This document shows, one piece after another, positions 7,918-17,115 of a stretch of DNA of 64,000 bases. The position numbers were made by a program, and so were the translations under genes. The stretch is from assembly GCA_035341855.1 (NCBI GenBank), contig DAOQWA010000006.1, positions 1-64,000 of the forward strand. Reading direction: 5' to 3'. A model generated the notes under the pieces. That model saw only the letters and a program-made list of their open reading frames with translations, had not been told where the DNA came from and did not search any database. Each line of letters opens with the position of its first letter. Positions within the stretch are counted from its first letter, which is position 1. Source of the stretch: QQVM01 sp035341855 (GTDB taxonomy: Bacteria > Bacteroidota > Bacteroidia > AKYH767-A > 2013-40CM-41-45).

Positions 7918-10005
7918 TTAATAAGAACCGGATCGCTTTCTCAGATACCACTCCAAACTAAGTAAGGCCAATAAAATAAAAAATACCATTTTCATGTTTA
8001 TAAGATCTTGCATTTTAAATTGTGAGTAAGAGATGGTTTTTAAATCTTCCCTTTCCAACAGATCATCTTTTAGTTTATCCAACTCACCCGGATAATACAT
8101 TTTTGCTCCTGAATTCTCTGCTAATGAATTTAAAATTTGATGGTCGGCAACTGTCTCTGATTGCTCAGCATGCAAGGTACTAATACTAAAACTTCCTTCG
8201 CTGCTGAACAACTGATCACCGGTATTGACAGTCGCCTTGTAGCGGTAGTCACCAGGAGGAAAAAAACCGGCATTCAGATTATAAGCTCTGTCGGTTTTTG
8301 AAAAAATGTAGGGAAAACTTTTTTTATCTTCATTGATGATGGTAAGGTTAACATCAGGATCATTGATCAGTTCAAAGCTGTTATTGTATACTTCTGCATC
8401 AAAGGTGACAGGTTCATTTTCGGAATAGTCATTGCGGGCAACCAGTCGAAATCTGCCTTTAGTTTCTTTGATGATTAAATTTTGAATTGTTTTGGAGACA
8501 ATTTCATTGAACACATTAAAATTTCCATAACGTTCGTAGTTATCAAGCTTCCATCTCCATAATCCTTCCCCACAAAGAACAGCAGTCTTGTTCTCACTAT
8601 TTCCACTGAATGTAAGCAGTGGATCAATTGTTGTCACCGAACCTATTTGTTGGGTTAGTAATTCATAATGATCTGAGCTGAAGGAGTACTTTCCAAAAGG
8701 AGTTAATAAGGGAGGAAACTGTGGAATGACAGATTTGGCTTCGTCAGAAATGGTAAACAAAGAAAACCCCGGATTTATAGCTGCCTGAACAGGATTAGCC
8801 TTTTCCAGTGAAGAACTAATAGTCACAAGTGCCTTTAAATTGCTGAACTGTGTAGTATTTGTTTGAGTCCCCAGAATGTACCAGGTTGGAATTTCTTCTT
8901 TGATTATCTGTGGAACGATCGAAACCAGGTTGTTCTCCCTTGAAGGGAGGTTATGCAATATAATCAGATTATACTCTCTGATGCTTGCATCAAAACCTTT
9001 CGCCATCTCAATTTTAATCGAATAATTTCCGGAGCTCTCAACAGCATGTTTTATTGATCCAAGGTCAGGATGCGGAGCATTTGCAATGAGAAGAATTTTC
9101 TGCTTACTCTCCTTCACTTCAATATAAACGTCACGAACATTATTTGAATAAGTGACCTCATCATCAAGTTGACTTAATTCTACTCTAAAATGCTGCATCC
9201 CCTTGAAATCTGCATCAATGATTACCGGAATCATCTGACTGAATCGATTTCCACTGATCTGAATATTTCTGGTGAATAAGGTGGCAGAGTCGCGCTTTAC
9301 CTTTAAAACTGCAGATGCACCATTACACTGTCGCGCATCGATATTTATCTCTATCGGAAATGAGTTACCAAGATAAACTACTTTGTTATAGTTCAAATTA
9401 GAAATGAGAAGATCTTTGCGAATATTGGTATCTCCCATAGCAACCGTGTAGATTGGAATCTTCGGGGAACTAAGATACAGAGGATTACTGCCCTTATTGT
9501 ACAATCCATCTGATGCAATCACAACCGCTCCTACATTTCGATTTCCTAATCGAATGTTCATCTGATCATAGAGTGCGTTAAAATCTGTTTGCCTGTCCTT
9601 GTAATTTAAAGGAAAGCCTTCTTCTACTCCATCACCCCAGCCTAGTATGCTTACATTGTACTTTTCCTTAAGCTGATCCAACATGTTAGAAACCTTTTCG
9701 GGATACTCTCCTTTATAAAATAAAGAATCAGCATTTAGCAAAATACTTGAAGATGCATCCTGAGCAAAAAGCAGGATAGGTTTCTCAGTTTCCCTTGACA
9801 ATGTCCTGATCATTGGAGAAAGTAATAAGAATGCTAAGATTGAAACAGCAGTCATTCTTAAAATGAATAAAACTCTTTTGAACCAGGGGCTCTGCTCTTC
9901 CTGAACAGGAAAATGTCTGTACAAAACCCATGCGTAAATGAAACCGGCAAGCAGACATGCAAGTATCCACCAGGCTGAAAATTGAGTGAGAAGTTGGAAG
10001 TTCAT
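7918..10005 (-). CDS. Large membrane-anchored vWA-like protein (BatA-related, Bacteroidota)
   Basis: About 695 aa from the ATG at 10005. An in-frame GTG at 10047 would add 14 residues, but the ATG leads directly into two helices (about 10-28 and 45-65), as in relatives. A vWA-type region follows: ILLFAQDASSS marks a degenerate MIDAS strand, and VVIASDGLYNKGSNP is typical. Beta-rich extracytoplasmic domains come next, then a single C-terminal helix (FFILLALLSLEWYL) with a short basic tail. This resembles the BatA/'VWA domain' membrane proteins of Bacteroidota, whose function is unclear. The metal-binding DxSxS reads DASSS, so the site may be functional. Confidence 0.7.
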   Translation of the reverse strand: MNFQLLTQFSAWWILACLLAGFIYAWVLYRHFPVQEEQSPWFKRVLFILRMTAVSILAFLLLSPMIRTLSRETEKPILLFAQDASSSILLNADSLFYKGEYPEKVSNMLDQLKEKYNVSILGWGDGVEEGFPLNYKDRQTDFNALYDQMNIRLGNRNVGAVVIASDGLYNKGSNPLYLSSPKIPIYTVAMGDTNIRKDLLISNLNYNKVVYLGNSFPIEINIDARQCNGASAVLKVKRDSATLFTRNIQISGNRFSQMIPVIIDADFKGMQHFRVELSQLDDEVTYSNNVRDVYIEVKESKQKILLIANAPHPDLGSIKHAVESSGNYSIKIEMAKGFDASIREYNLIILHNLPSRENNLVSIVPQIIKEEIPTWYILGTQTNTTQFSNLKALVTISSSLEKANPVQAAINPGFSLFTISDEAKSVIPQFPPLLTPFGKYSFSSDHYELLTQQIGSVTTIDPLLTFSGNSENKTAVLCGEGLWRWKLDNYERYGNFNVFNEIVSKTIQNLIIKETKGRFRLVARNDYSENEPVTFDAEVYNNSFELINDPDVNLTIINEDKKSFPYIFSKTDRAYNLNAGFFPPGDYRYKATVNTGDQLFSSEGSFSISTLHAEQSETVADHQILNSLAENSGAKMYYPGELDKLKDDLLEREDLKTISYSQFKMQDLINMKMVFFILLALLSLEWYLRKRSGSY

Positions 10006-10082
10006 AAAGGAAGGCAAAGATAAAGATTGTAATGGCAATGCGTACACAAATACATCTTATTCAACAGGCTGATTATTAAAAC

Positions 10083-10111
10083 AAAACATCCTCCACACAG
10101 GAGGATGTTTT
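10083..10111 (-). terminator. Intrinsic terminator of rnpB
   Basis: A perfect 12-bp stem (AAAACATCCTCC / GGAGGATGTTTT) with a 5-nt loop lies just past the RNase P RNA 3' end. On the minus strand it is followed by TTTTGTTTTAAT. It separates rnpB from the vWA-like gene downstream. Confidence 0.85.
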
Positions 10112-10115
10112 ATTC

Positions 10116-10530
10116 ATCGCCGATTTGTAAGCCGGGTCCTGTACTCCGTTGTAGAACGGAATCTCTATCATTTATCTGGGATATTGCTCACGCAATACCT
10201 CGATCAACCTACCCGCCATGCTATTTCCTTTGCAGGTCATTTGAGCGAGCCGCTCTTTTTGTCGGGAGACAAAGCATGACTTATTTGGTCTTTCAACTCC
10301 TGAGGTTTACCCGAATGGACTTTACAGAACCACACCGTGAGCTCTTACCTCACGTTTTCACCCTTACCGGACCTGAGCCCGGCGGTAATTTTCTGCGGCA
10401 CTTGCTGTGATCATATCATTACCAATATGATCCCTTCCCGTTAGGAAGCAGGATGCTCTATGTTGCCCGGACTTTCCTCTCCCGTCATAAGACGAAAGCG
10501 ATAGAACCACCGACGATGTTATTTTTTTCG
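10116..10530 (-). ncRNA. rnpB: RNase P RNA (bacterial type A)
   Basis: The minus strand contains the universal P4/CR-I segment GAGGAAAGTCCGGGC near the 5' end (complement of about 10459-10473) and the 3' segment ACAGGACCCGGCTTACAAAT (complement of about 10123-10142). The latter corresponds to the ACAGAACCCGGCTTA-like 3' P4/P1 region of type A RNase P RNAs. The total of about 415 nt is normal for the class. A TAnnTTTG promoter sits just upstream and a strong terminator just downstream. The ribozyme removes 5' leaders of pre-tRNAs with RnpA. Exact ends are estimated from promoter and terminator positions, not measured. Confidence 0.93.
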
Positions 10531-10536
10531 GTCTTA

Positions 10537-10544
10537 CAAAGATA
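10537..10544 (-). promoter_or_regulatory. rnpB promoter -7 element TATCTTTG
   Basis: This is a perfect match to the Bacteroidota primary-sigma -7 consensus TAnnTTTG on the minus strand, placing the start near 10530, where the RNase P RNA should begin. No clear -33 TTG was seen at the ideal distance. Confidence 0.7.
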
Positions 10545-10751
10545 CAAATATCACCTGAAAACTATGGATATTCCTATAAATCTAAATTCAATGTTATTCA
10601 TAATTAATAAGATTCCTCTTTTAATGCATTTGTTCATGGTGCAGGAATGCATAAACAAAATTGACCTCATACTGTTTACAGGTTGAGTCGAATTTTGAGC
10701 AAAAAAGACGAAAAAGAACCCAACAATCCACCTTTGAAGAAATGAAATTCG

Positions 10752-10759
10752 TACCTTTG
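10752..10759 (+). promoter_or_regulatory. Promoter -7 element TACCTTTG for the TonB-receptor gene
   Basis: A perfect TAnnTTTG match, predicting transcription from about 10766 and a 5' leader of about 50 nt before the ATG at 10816. A TTTG at 10733-10736 is too close (15-bp spacer) to be an ideal -33 element. Confidence 0.55.
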
Positions 10760-10815
10760 CGCACTATTATTTGTAACAAATTTTCTTGAGGTCCTTTGCG
10801 ACTTTAAACATACAT

Positions 10816-13191
10816 ATGATCGGTCAAAGAGTTCGTATTTTAATTCTTCTTTCAATATTTTTTATTCCGTCATTCCTCTATGCACAAAAAAAATTCACCA
10901 TCAGCGGATATGTCAAAGAAGCTGAAACAGGTGAATCTTTGCTAGGGGCGAATGTCTACCTAAAGGAGACACTCAAAGGTACAGTCACCAATGCATATGG
11001 CTTTTATTCGGTAACTGCATTAGAAGGAACATATACACTTGTCGTTTCTTATTTGGGATTCGACACCCGGGAGTTCCCGATTCTCTTAAATAAAGATATT
11101 CCATTGAATGTAAAGCTTGCTTCAACAACTTTTGAAACTGAAGAAGTCATAATAAGCGCCGAGAAAGCTGATCGCAATGTTCAGAGTACTGAGATGGGCA
11201 AAGAAAAAATGGAGATAGAAAAAATCAAAGCTCTGCCTGCTTTTATGGGTGAAGTGGATGTGCTCAAAACCATACAGCTTCTACCCGGGGTTCAAAGTGC
11301 AGGAGAAGGAAATAGTGGCTACTATGTTCGAGGCGGCGGTCCGGATCAAAATTTGATTTTGCTCGACGAGGCAAATGTTTACAATGCATCCCACCTTTTC
11401 GGATTTTTTTCCGTCTTCAACGCTGATGCCATCCAGAATGTAACTCTTACTAAGGGTGGAATGCCTGCAAACTACGGAGGTCGGCTTTCTTCGGTCCTTG
11501 ATATTCAAATGAAAGAAGGTAATAACCAGAAATTTGGTGCAGAAGGCGGACTAGGCTTTGTATCTTCCAGGCTTACCATAGAAGGTCCTATTAAAAAAGA
11601 CACAGGCTCATTCATCATTTCAGGACGAAGAACATTTATCGATCTATTCCTGCAAAAGCCATTTATCCCTGAGAGTTCTGATATTCAGGGTAACAAATAT
11701 TATTTCTATGACTTGAATTTAAAGGCAAACTACAGACTGAGTGACCGCGATCGTTTATTCCTTAGCGGTTATTTTGGAAGAGATGTCTTTAATTTTCGAA
11801 GTCCTGATTCAGATTTTTACATTAAAGTTCCCTGGGGAAATGCAACAACAACCTTGCGATGGAATCATCTCTTCAACAATCGCTTGTTCATGAACACTTC
11901 TCTTATCTATACCAACTACGATTTTGAATTTGAAGGCGGACAGGAAGGATTCAGCTTCAGACTATTTTCAGGGATTACCGATTACAATTTTAAAAGTGAT
12001 TTCACCTGGCTTCCACAGGTTAGGCATACAGTTAAATTTGGAGCTCAGTACATATTTCATGTATTTGTGCCAAGCAATGCTTCGGCAAAATCCGGAGAGG
12101 TTGAGTTTGACCTGGGGAAAGTACTGCGACAATATGCTCATGATGCTGCCATTTATATCAATGATGAATTTGACCTTAGTGATAAATGGAAAATCAATGG
12201 TGGCCTGAGAGGAACATTCTTTCAACAGATTGGTCCATTTGACCGATTCATCCGTGATCCTATCAAAAAAACAGTTGTTGATACTCTCCATTATGGATCA
12301 GGTGAGAAAGTACAGACATACCGAAATCTTGAACCTCGCCTTACAGTTCGTTATGCAATCAGGAATCATTCGTCCATAAAGGCTGCTTACACTCAGAATT
12401 ATCAGTACATCCATCTTGCTTCCCTTTCAGGAGTTTCACTTCCTACTGATGTCTGGATCCCTAGTTCTGATCAGGTGAAACCACAATTTGCCACTCAATA
12501 TGCCTTGGGCTATTTTCACAATCTGAAGAATAATACCTATGAAACAAGCATTGAATTATATTACAAGGAAATGAAGAACCAGATCGAATATGAAGAAGGT
12601 TTCCTTCCTGAAAATTCTGTGAATGATAATGTAGATAATAATTTTGTATTTGGAAAAGGATGGAGCTATGGTGCAGAGTTCTTCATTAAGAAAGCAAAAG
12701 GTAAATTTAATGGTTGGATAGGTTATACACTTTCATGGACTAACAGGAAATTTGCTGATATCAACAGAGGCTTGACTTATTCGCCTAAATACGATAGAAG
12801 GCATGATGTATCAATCGTGTTAATATATGAAATAACTAAACGCTGGACCCTTGGTGCTACCTGGGTTTACGCGACAGGAAACCTGAATACTTTCCCTGAA
12901 AGATTATATGTGTTGTCGAATGGAGATGTCGTACAGGATTACGGTGAACAACGCAATAATTACAGACTTGCACCATACCACCGTCTTGATTTTAGTGCCA
13001 CCTTGAAAAATAAACCCGGAAAAAAATTTCAAAGCAGTTGGAATTTTAGTTTTTTCAATGTTTATAATAGATACAATCCATACGTGATCTATTTTGATAC
13101 CGAGTACAATGAAGACAATATCAGTATCCAGGCCAAACAAATTTCCTTGTTTCCATTCATCCCAAGTGTAACCTACAACTTTAAGTTCTGA
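10816..13191 (+). CDS. TonB-dependent receptor with N-terminal carboxypeptidase-regulatory-like domain
   Basis: About 791 aa from the ATG at 10816; an in-frame TTG at 10786 is less likely. A signal peptide (cleavage near LYAQ, residue 24) precedes a CarboxypepD_reg-like domain (about 27-110; VKEAETGESLLGANV). The plug domain follows (about 135-235, with YYVRGGGPDQNLILLD), then a beta-barrel ending in an aromatic-rich strand with terminal Phe (TYNFKF). It is an outer-membrane energised importer. It is followed 10 bp later by a DUF4249 lipoprotein, a pairing common in Bacteroidota that looks like a SusC/SusD-style unit, although neither protein is a true SusC or SusD. The ligand is unknown. Confidence 0.88.
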   Translation: MIGQRVRILILLSIFFIPSFLYAQKKFTISGYVKEAETGESLLGANVYLKETLKGTVTNAYGFYSVTALEGTYTLVVSYLGFDTREFPILLNKDIPLNVKLASTTFETEEVIISAEKADRNVQSTEMGKEKMEIEKIKALPAFMGEVDVLKTIQLLPGVQSAGEGNSGYYVRGGGPDQNLILLDEANVYNASHLFGFFSVFNADAIQNVTLTKGGMPANYGGRLSSVLDIQMKEGNNQKFGAEGGLGFVSSRLTIEGPIKKDTGSFIISGRRTFIDLFLQKPFIPESSDIQGNKYYFYDLNLKANYRLSDRDRLFLSGYFGRDVFNFRSPDSDFYIKVPWGNATTTLRWNHLFNNRLFMNTSLIYTNYDFEFEGGQEGFSFRLFSGITDYNFKSDFTWLPQVRHTVKFGAQYIFHVFVPSNASAKSGEVEFDLGKVLRQYAHDAAIYINDEFDLSDKWKINGGLRGTFFQQIGPFDRFIRDPIKKTVVDTLHYGSGEKVQTYRNLEPRLTVRYAIRNHSSIKAAYTQNYQYIHLASLSGVSLPTDVWIPSSDQVKPQFATQYALGYFHNLKNNTYETSIELYYKEMKNQIEYEEGFLPENSVNDNVDNNFVFGKGWSYGAEFFIKKAKGKFNGWIGYTLSWTNRKFADINRGLTYSPKYDRRHDVSIVLIYEITKRWTLGATWVYATGNLNTFPERLYVLSNGDVVQDYGEQRNNYRLAPYHRLDFSATLKNKPGKKFQSSWNFSFFNVYNRYNPYVIYFDTEYNEDNISIQAKQISLFPFIPSVTYNFKF

Positions 13192-13201
13192 TCATCGTAA
13201 C

Positions 13202-14116
13202 ATGAAGTCATTTTATAAATTTATCAGATCAGTTAAATCCAAAATAGCATTTTGGGGAGCTACAGTAGTTTTATCATTGACTTCTTGCGAGAAAAATGTT
13301 ACTGTGACCGTCCCCGGTGCTGAAGAGCTAATTGTTATAGAAGGGTATATCGAAACAGGCGAAAACCCCTTTCTTGTATTATCCAGAACATTGCCTTTCT
13401 TCGGCACTATTAATACATCAACAGTATTCCAGCAAACTATACAGGGTGCAATTGTGACAATTGATGATGGAAATATTATTGATACTCTGGATCAGATTCC
13501 GGGTATAGGAGTTTATACTACTACCAGAATTACAGGGCAGGAATTACGATCATATCAACTGCGTGTTGAAGTTGAAGGAAAAGTTTTAACTTCAAGTACA
13601 TATATCCCTGCAGCAATTCCATTGGATAGCGTTTGGTTCAAGGTGTCAGGCACACGAGATTCTTTAGGATTTGCCTGGGCACATCTGACTGATCCGGATA
13701 CTTTAGGGAATCATTACCGTTGGTTTGCTCAAAGAATCAACAAATATACCTTTGGAGACCTTATTGGTAGGGTCAAAGACTCAATTTTGATTGCACCCAG
13801 CGGATCAGTTTTCGAAGATAAATTTATCAATGGAAAAAGTTTTGACCTGGGTTATCAAAGAGGAAATTTTAGGAATTCGGAAAAAGAAGATGATCTCAAT
13901 GATGAGAAATTCTTTTTCAAAAAAGGTGATACCATCGTTATCAAATTTTGTACGCTTGACAGAGCTCATTTTGAGTTTTGGAGAACGGAAGAGACTCAGG
14001 TTTCAAGCAATGGGAACCCCTTTGCTTCTCCTGCACCTGTTACCGGAAATATCGATGGAGGTCTAGGTATTTGGGGAGGCTACGCATCAACATTTGATAC
14101 CATAATAGCAAAATAG
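13202..14116 (+). CDS. DUF4249 family lipoprotein
   Basis: 304 aa. The N-terminal hydrophobic segment ends in a lipobox (SLTSC, Cys near residue 29), so it should be lipid-anchored, probably at the outer membrane. The mature part begins with a beta-sandwich-like domain (VIEGYIETGENPFLVLSRT) typical of DUF4249. The rest matches the family's mixed beta composition and usual length of 280-400 aa. It directly follows the TonB-dependent receptor and probably provides its surface or periplasmic partner. Substrate and role remain undescribed for the family; the functional link is inferred from adjacency. Confidence 0.8.
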   Translation: MKSFYKFIRSVKSKIAFWGATVVLSLTSCEKNVTVTVPGAEELIVIEGYIETGENPFLVLSRTLPFFGTINTSTVFQQTIQGAIVTIDDGNIIDTLDQIPGIGVYTTTRITGQELRSYQLRVEVEGKVLTSSTYIPAAIPLDSVWFKVSGTRDSLGFAWAHLTDPDTLGNHYRWFAQRINKYTFGDLIGRVKDSILIAPSGSVFEDKFINGKSFDLGYQRGNFRNSEKEDDLNDEKFFFKKGDTIVIKFCTLDRAHFEFWRTEETQVSSNGNPFASPAPVTGNIDGGLGIWGGYASTFDTIIAK

Positions 14117-14234
14117 ATGTCTGTATATCAATAGCATAACCGATATAAACTAAAGTAAAAAAATCCACTTGCCTACCTCTTCTGTCGAAATTACCTTCAT
14201 CAAGGGCTAATGCAAATCTTAGATAAATATAATT

Positions 14235-15179
14235 ATGTTAAATGAAATTGAACACATTAAATGCTTGATCATAGGTTCAGGTCCTGCCGGATATACAGCT
14301 GCAATTTATGCAGCCAGAGCAGACATGAAGCCGGTGATGTATCAGGGCTTACAACCGGGTGGGCAACTCACCATTACAACTGAAGTTGAAAATTATCCGG
14401 GATACCGAAACGGTACACAAGGTCCTGAAATGATGGAAGACTTTAAAGCCCAAGCCGAAAGATTTGGAACGGATGTGCGATTTGGCTATGCCACGTCAGT
14501 GGACTTTTCCTCTACTCCACATAAAGTCGTGATCGATGAGAACAAAACCGTCACTGCCGATGCAGTCATCATTGCCACAGGTGCATCCGCAAAATGGCTC
14601 GGACTTGAATCTGAGCAAAGACTAAACGGCTATGGAGTTTCTGCATGTGCAGTTTGTGATGGATTCTTTTTTAAAGGACAAGACGTCGCGATTGTTGGTG
14701 CCGGTGACACGGCAGCAGAGGAAGCTACTTATCTTGCCAAGCTTTGTAACAAGGTGTACATGATTGTTCGACGTGATGAAATGCGGGCAAGTAAGGCTAT
14801 GCAACATCGGGTTGAGAATACTCCTAATATTGAAATTTTATGGAGCCACGAGACAAAAGAAATACTTGGCTCTAAAACTGTAGAAGGTGTCAGAGTAGCC
14901 AATGTAAATACAGGCGATGAAAGAGTACTTGATGTTACAGGATTCTTTGTCGCGATTGGTCATAAACCAAATTCAGACATCTTCAAGGGTTGGCTTGACA
15001 TGGATGAAACCGGTTATATTAAAGTAATACCCGGAACATCAAAAACAAATGTTGAAGGTGTGTTTGCATCGGGGGATGTTGCCGATAAAATCTACAGACA
15101 AGCGGTTACAGCCGCAGGAACCGGTTGCATGGCAGCTTTGGATGCTGAGCGATATTTAAGTGCCAAGGGTATTCATTGA
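14235..15179 (+). CDS. trxB: Thioredoxin-disulfide reductase
   Basis: 314 aa, standard for low-molecular-weight TrxB. The FAD-binding motif is GSGPAGYTAAIYAARA (residues 15-30). The redox-active pair is C138-A-V-C141 in ACAVCDG, and the NADPH-binding motif is VGAGDTAAEEA. The C-terminal FAD motif is GVFASGDVADK. The enzyme reduces thioredoxin with NADPH in the cytoplasm. The pterin dehydratase gene starts 28 bp downstream on the same strand; the two are probably transcribed together but are not functionally linked in an obvious way. Confidence 0.95.
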   Translation: MLNEIEHIKCLIIGSGPAGYTAAIYAARADMKPVMYQGLQPGGQLTITTEVENYPGYRNGTQGPEMMEDFKAQAERFGTDVRFGYATSVDFSSTPHKVVIDENKTVTADAVIIATGASAKWLGLESEQRLNGYGVSACAVCDGFFFKGQDVAIVGAGDTAAEEATYLAKLCNKVYMIVRRDEMRASKAMQHRVENTPNIEILWSHETKEILGSKTVEGVRVANVNTGDERVLDVTGFFVAIGHKPNSDIFKGWLDMDETGYIKVIPGTSKTNVEGVFASGDVADKIYRQAVTAAGTGCMAALDAERYLSAKGIH

Positions 15180-15207
15180 CAATCATTGTTGAATTAATAC
15201 TTAACTC

Positions 15208-15450
15208 ATGTGGGAAGAAAACGACAATAAACTACAAGCACAATTTGAGTTCAAAGATTTTATTCATGCATTTGCCTTCATGACAAGGGTTGCATTCATT
15301 GCCGAAAAAATGAATCACCACCCTGAATGGAGCAATGTTTGGAACAAAGTAAATATTTCCTTGTCTACACACGATGCCGGTAACATTGTCACTGAAAAGG
15401 ACAGAAAACTGGCTGACGCGATTGAGAAGGTTTACTCAGAAATGAAGTAA
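15208..15450 (+). CDS. 4a-hydroxytetrahydrobiopterin dehydratase (PCD-like)
   Basis: 80 aa, slightly short for the family (usually 75-110). The diagnostic motif EKMNHHPEW (residues 33-41) supplies His37 and His38, and His55 (STHDAG) is the third active-site histidine. The enzyme recycles the 4a-carbinolamine formed by pterin-dependent aromatic-amino-acid hydroxylases. No such hydroxylase is in this window, so a moonlighting or pterin-recycling role elsewhere is possible. The N-terminus lacks the usual first strand-helix region of longer homologues. The gene ends 6 bp before the convergent subtilase stop. Confidence 0.88.
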   Translation: MWEENDNKLQAQFEFKDFIHAFAFMTRVAFIAEKMNHHPEWSNVWNKVNISLSTHDAGNIVTEKDRKLADAIEKVYSEMK

Positions 15451-15456
15451 TTATTC

Positions 15457-17112
15457 TCAGTATTTGATCGCCTTTCTCAGGAAACTTTTTTCCTTAGTCC
15501 TTACTAAAACGAAATACATTCCCTGTCTTGCATCAGACAATCCTGACAGTGTAATGTTATTTATAGCACCTCTGTTAATTTCATTGAAGCTGTTCATGAC
15601 CAGGCGACCTAATGCATCATAAATTTCAATGTCAAGAGAATGCGAAACAGCGGAGAAAAACTTCAAACTAATTTCATCATGGTAGGGATTCGGGTAAATC
15701 CCTAAAAGATTATCAGAGGTAAGCAGATTAAGATCGGTTCCTCCTAATAGCAAATCGGCTACAATAAAATTAGGAATTCCATAACCAAGAGAATCGCCCG
15801 GTGTCAGGTAATAATTGGCACTTTGTTCTATAGCTTTGAACACTTCCATATTCGTCTTGTCCGGATGTGCCTGCCATAAGCAAGCTGCTGAACCTGCAAG
15901 AATAGGACATGCGAATGAAGTCCCGTTTGCCAGCCCGACACCGCCACCGGTATTTGCCACTGTGGCCAGTTGTCCTTTAGCAGCAACATTTGGTTTAATA
16001 TCACCATCTGACGATGGCCCCCAACTGCTAAAGCCGGCTTTAATGCCGAATTCGTCAACTGCGGCAATACACATAGCACTGTCTGCATCAGATGGAGCAC
16101 TGATATAATGCCAGGAAGAATTTCCATTATTACCGGCGCTCAGAATCACCAAAATTCCTTTTGAGGCAGCGATATCAGCTCCTATACTACATGGCGTAGT
16201 ATTACCATCCATATCAGAATAGCTATGATCCATGGTTGAGTCGTCAAAGGTTGAATAACCTAGTGAGGAAGTGATTAAATCCGTCCCTACGCTATCTGCA
16301 AACTCTGCAGCGCTAACCCAATTATATTCTTCGATCAGATATTCAGTGCTAACATCTTCTGTTCTCAACAACCAAAAGGATGCACCAGGTGCAGTTCCAA
16401 CCATTTGTCCGGGAATATTGCCGGTAATACATGATAGCACCTGCATGCCATGACTGTTGTCCTCATAGACACTATGGTTACCCTCTACAAAATCCCACGT
16501 TCCCAGAATTCTGTTCTGCGAGCGAAGGCTGTCAAATATTTCTAAGGAATCTACCCGGAAAAAACCTGCATCCAGTACTGCAATTGTCATCCCACTGCCG
16601 GTAAATCCTTCATCATGCAGATACTCTCCGTTCATTAGATGAATCTGATTGAAGGCAGAGCCATAATCGAAACTTTGGCTTCTAAGCATACCCGGACTTA
16701 CAACTATTGAGGGTGCTTCAAGTATCTTAGTCAGCTTCTTTTCTTTAGGTGCAGCAAGTTTTCGGATTTGCCTGCCATTCTCTACAAATCCTAACGCACG
16801 GATGGATTGATATAAATTTGAATCACATTCTATCGTCACTCCATTGAACCATTTACTGGGATTAAGAATGGTTGCTCCTATTGATCGTAAAGAATCAATA
16901 TAAAATGGATTTACCGGGATATCAGAAGCAGAAATTGGAATATTTTGGAGCTGTCGTCTCTGTATCGCTTTTGATGACAGATAGGCTGCCGGGTTAGTTA
17001 TCGAATAGGGGCTGTTATTCTTATCTGTAAACTTGATAAAATACTTTGTGCAATCTGCCTCAAGAAATGACACTATAAAAATTAAAACAACAGTTATTGT
17101 TTTCGTTGGCAT
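15457..17112 (-). CDS. Secreted S8 subtilisin-like serine protease with T9SS sorting tail
   Basis: 551 aa. A signal peptide (about 1-20) and an I9-like propeptide region (about 24-140) precede the peptidase S8 domain. The catalytic triad is Asp181 (IAVLDAGF), His221 (NSHGMQVL) and Ser399 (NGTSFACP), with oxyanion Asn near 328 (SAGNNG). The last ~80 residues form a type A T9SS sorting domain, beginning near LLGIYPNPYHDEI and ending in a basic/aromatic tail (KAIKY). It should be exported through the outer membrane and either anchored or released. It starts 3 bp after the upstream lipoprotein gene, implying an operon. Confidence 0.92.
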   Translation of the reverse strand: MPTKTITVVLIFIVSFLEADCTKYFIKFTDKNNSPYSITNPAAYLSSKAIQRRQLQNIPISASDIPVNPFYIDSLRSIGATILNPSKWFNGVTIECDSNLYQSIRALGFVENGRQIRKLAAPKEKKLTKILEAPSIVVSPGMLRSQSFDYGSAFNQIHLMNGEYLHDEGFTGSGMTIAVLDAGFFRVDSLEIFDSLRSQNRILGTWDFVEGNHSVYEDNSHGMQVLSCITGNIPGQMVGTAPGASFWLLRTEDVSTEYLIEEYNWVSAAEFADSVGTDLITSSLGYSTFDDSTMDHSYSDMDGNTTPCSIGADIAASKGILVILSAGNNGNSSWHYISAPSDADSAMCIAAVDEFGIKAGFSSWGPSSDGDIKPNVAAKGQLATVANTGGGVGLANGTSFACPILAGSAACLWQAHPDKTNMEVFKAIEQSANYYLTPGDSLGYGIPNFIVADLLLGGTDLNLLTSDNLLGIYPNPYHDEISLKFFSAVSHSLDIEIYDALGRLVMNSFNEINRGAINNITLSGLSDARQGMYFVLVRTKEKSFLRKAIKY

Positions 17113-17115
17113 CGT

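Noticed and set aside
10105..10686. Two open reading frames on the plus strand (about 10105-10410 and 10453-10686)
   Set aside because: The first lies antisense within RNase P RNA and its terminator; the second starts within the antisense of rnpB and has no protein-like character.
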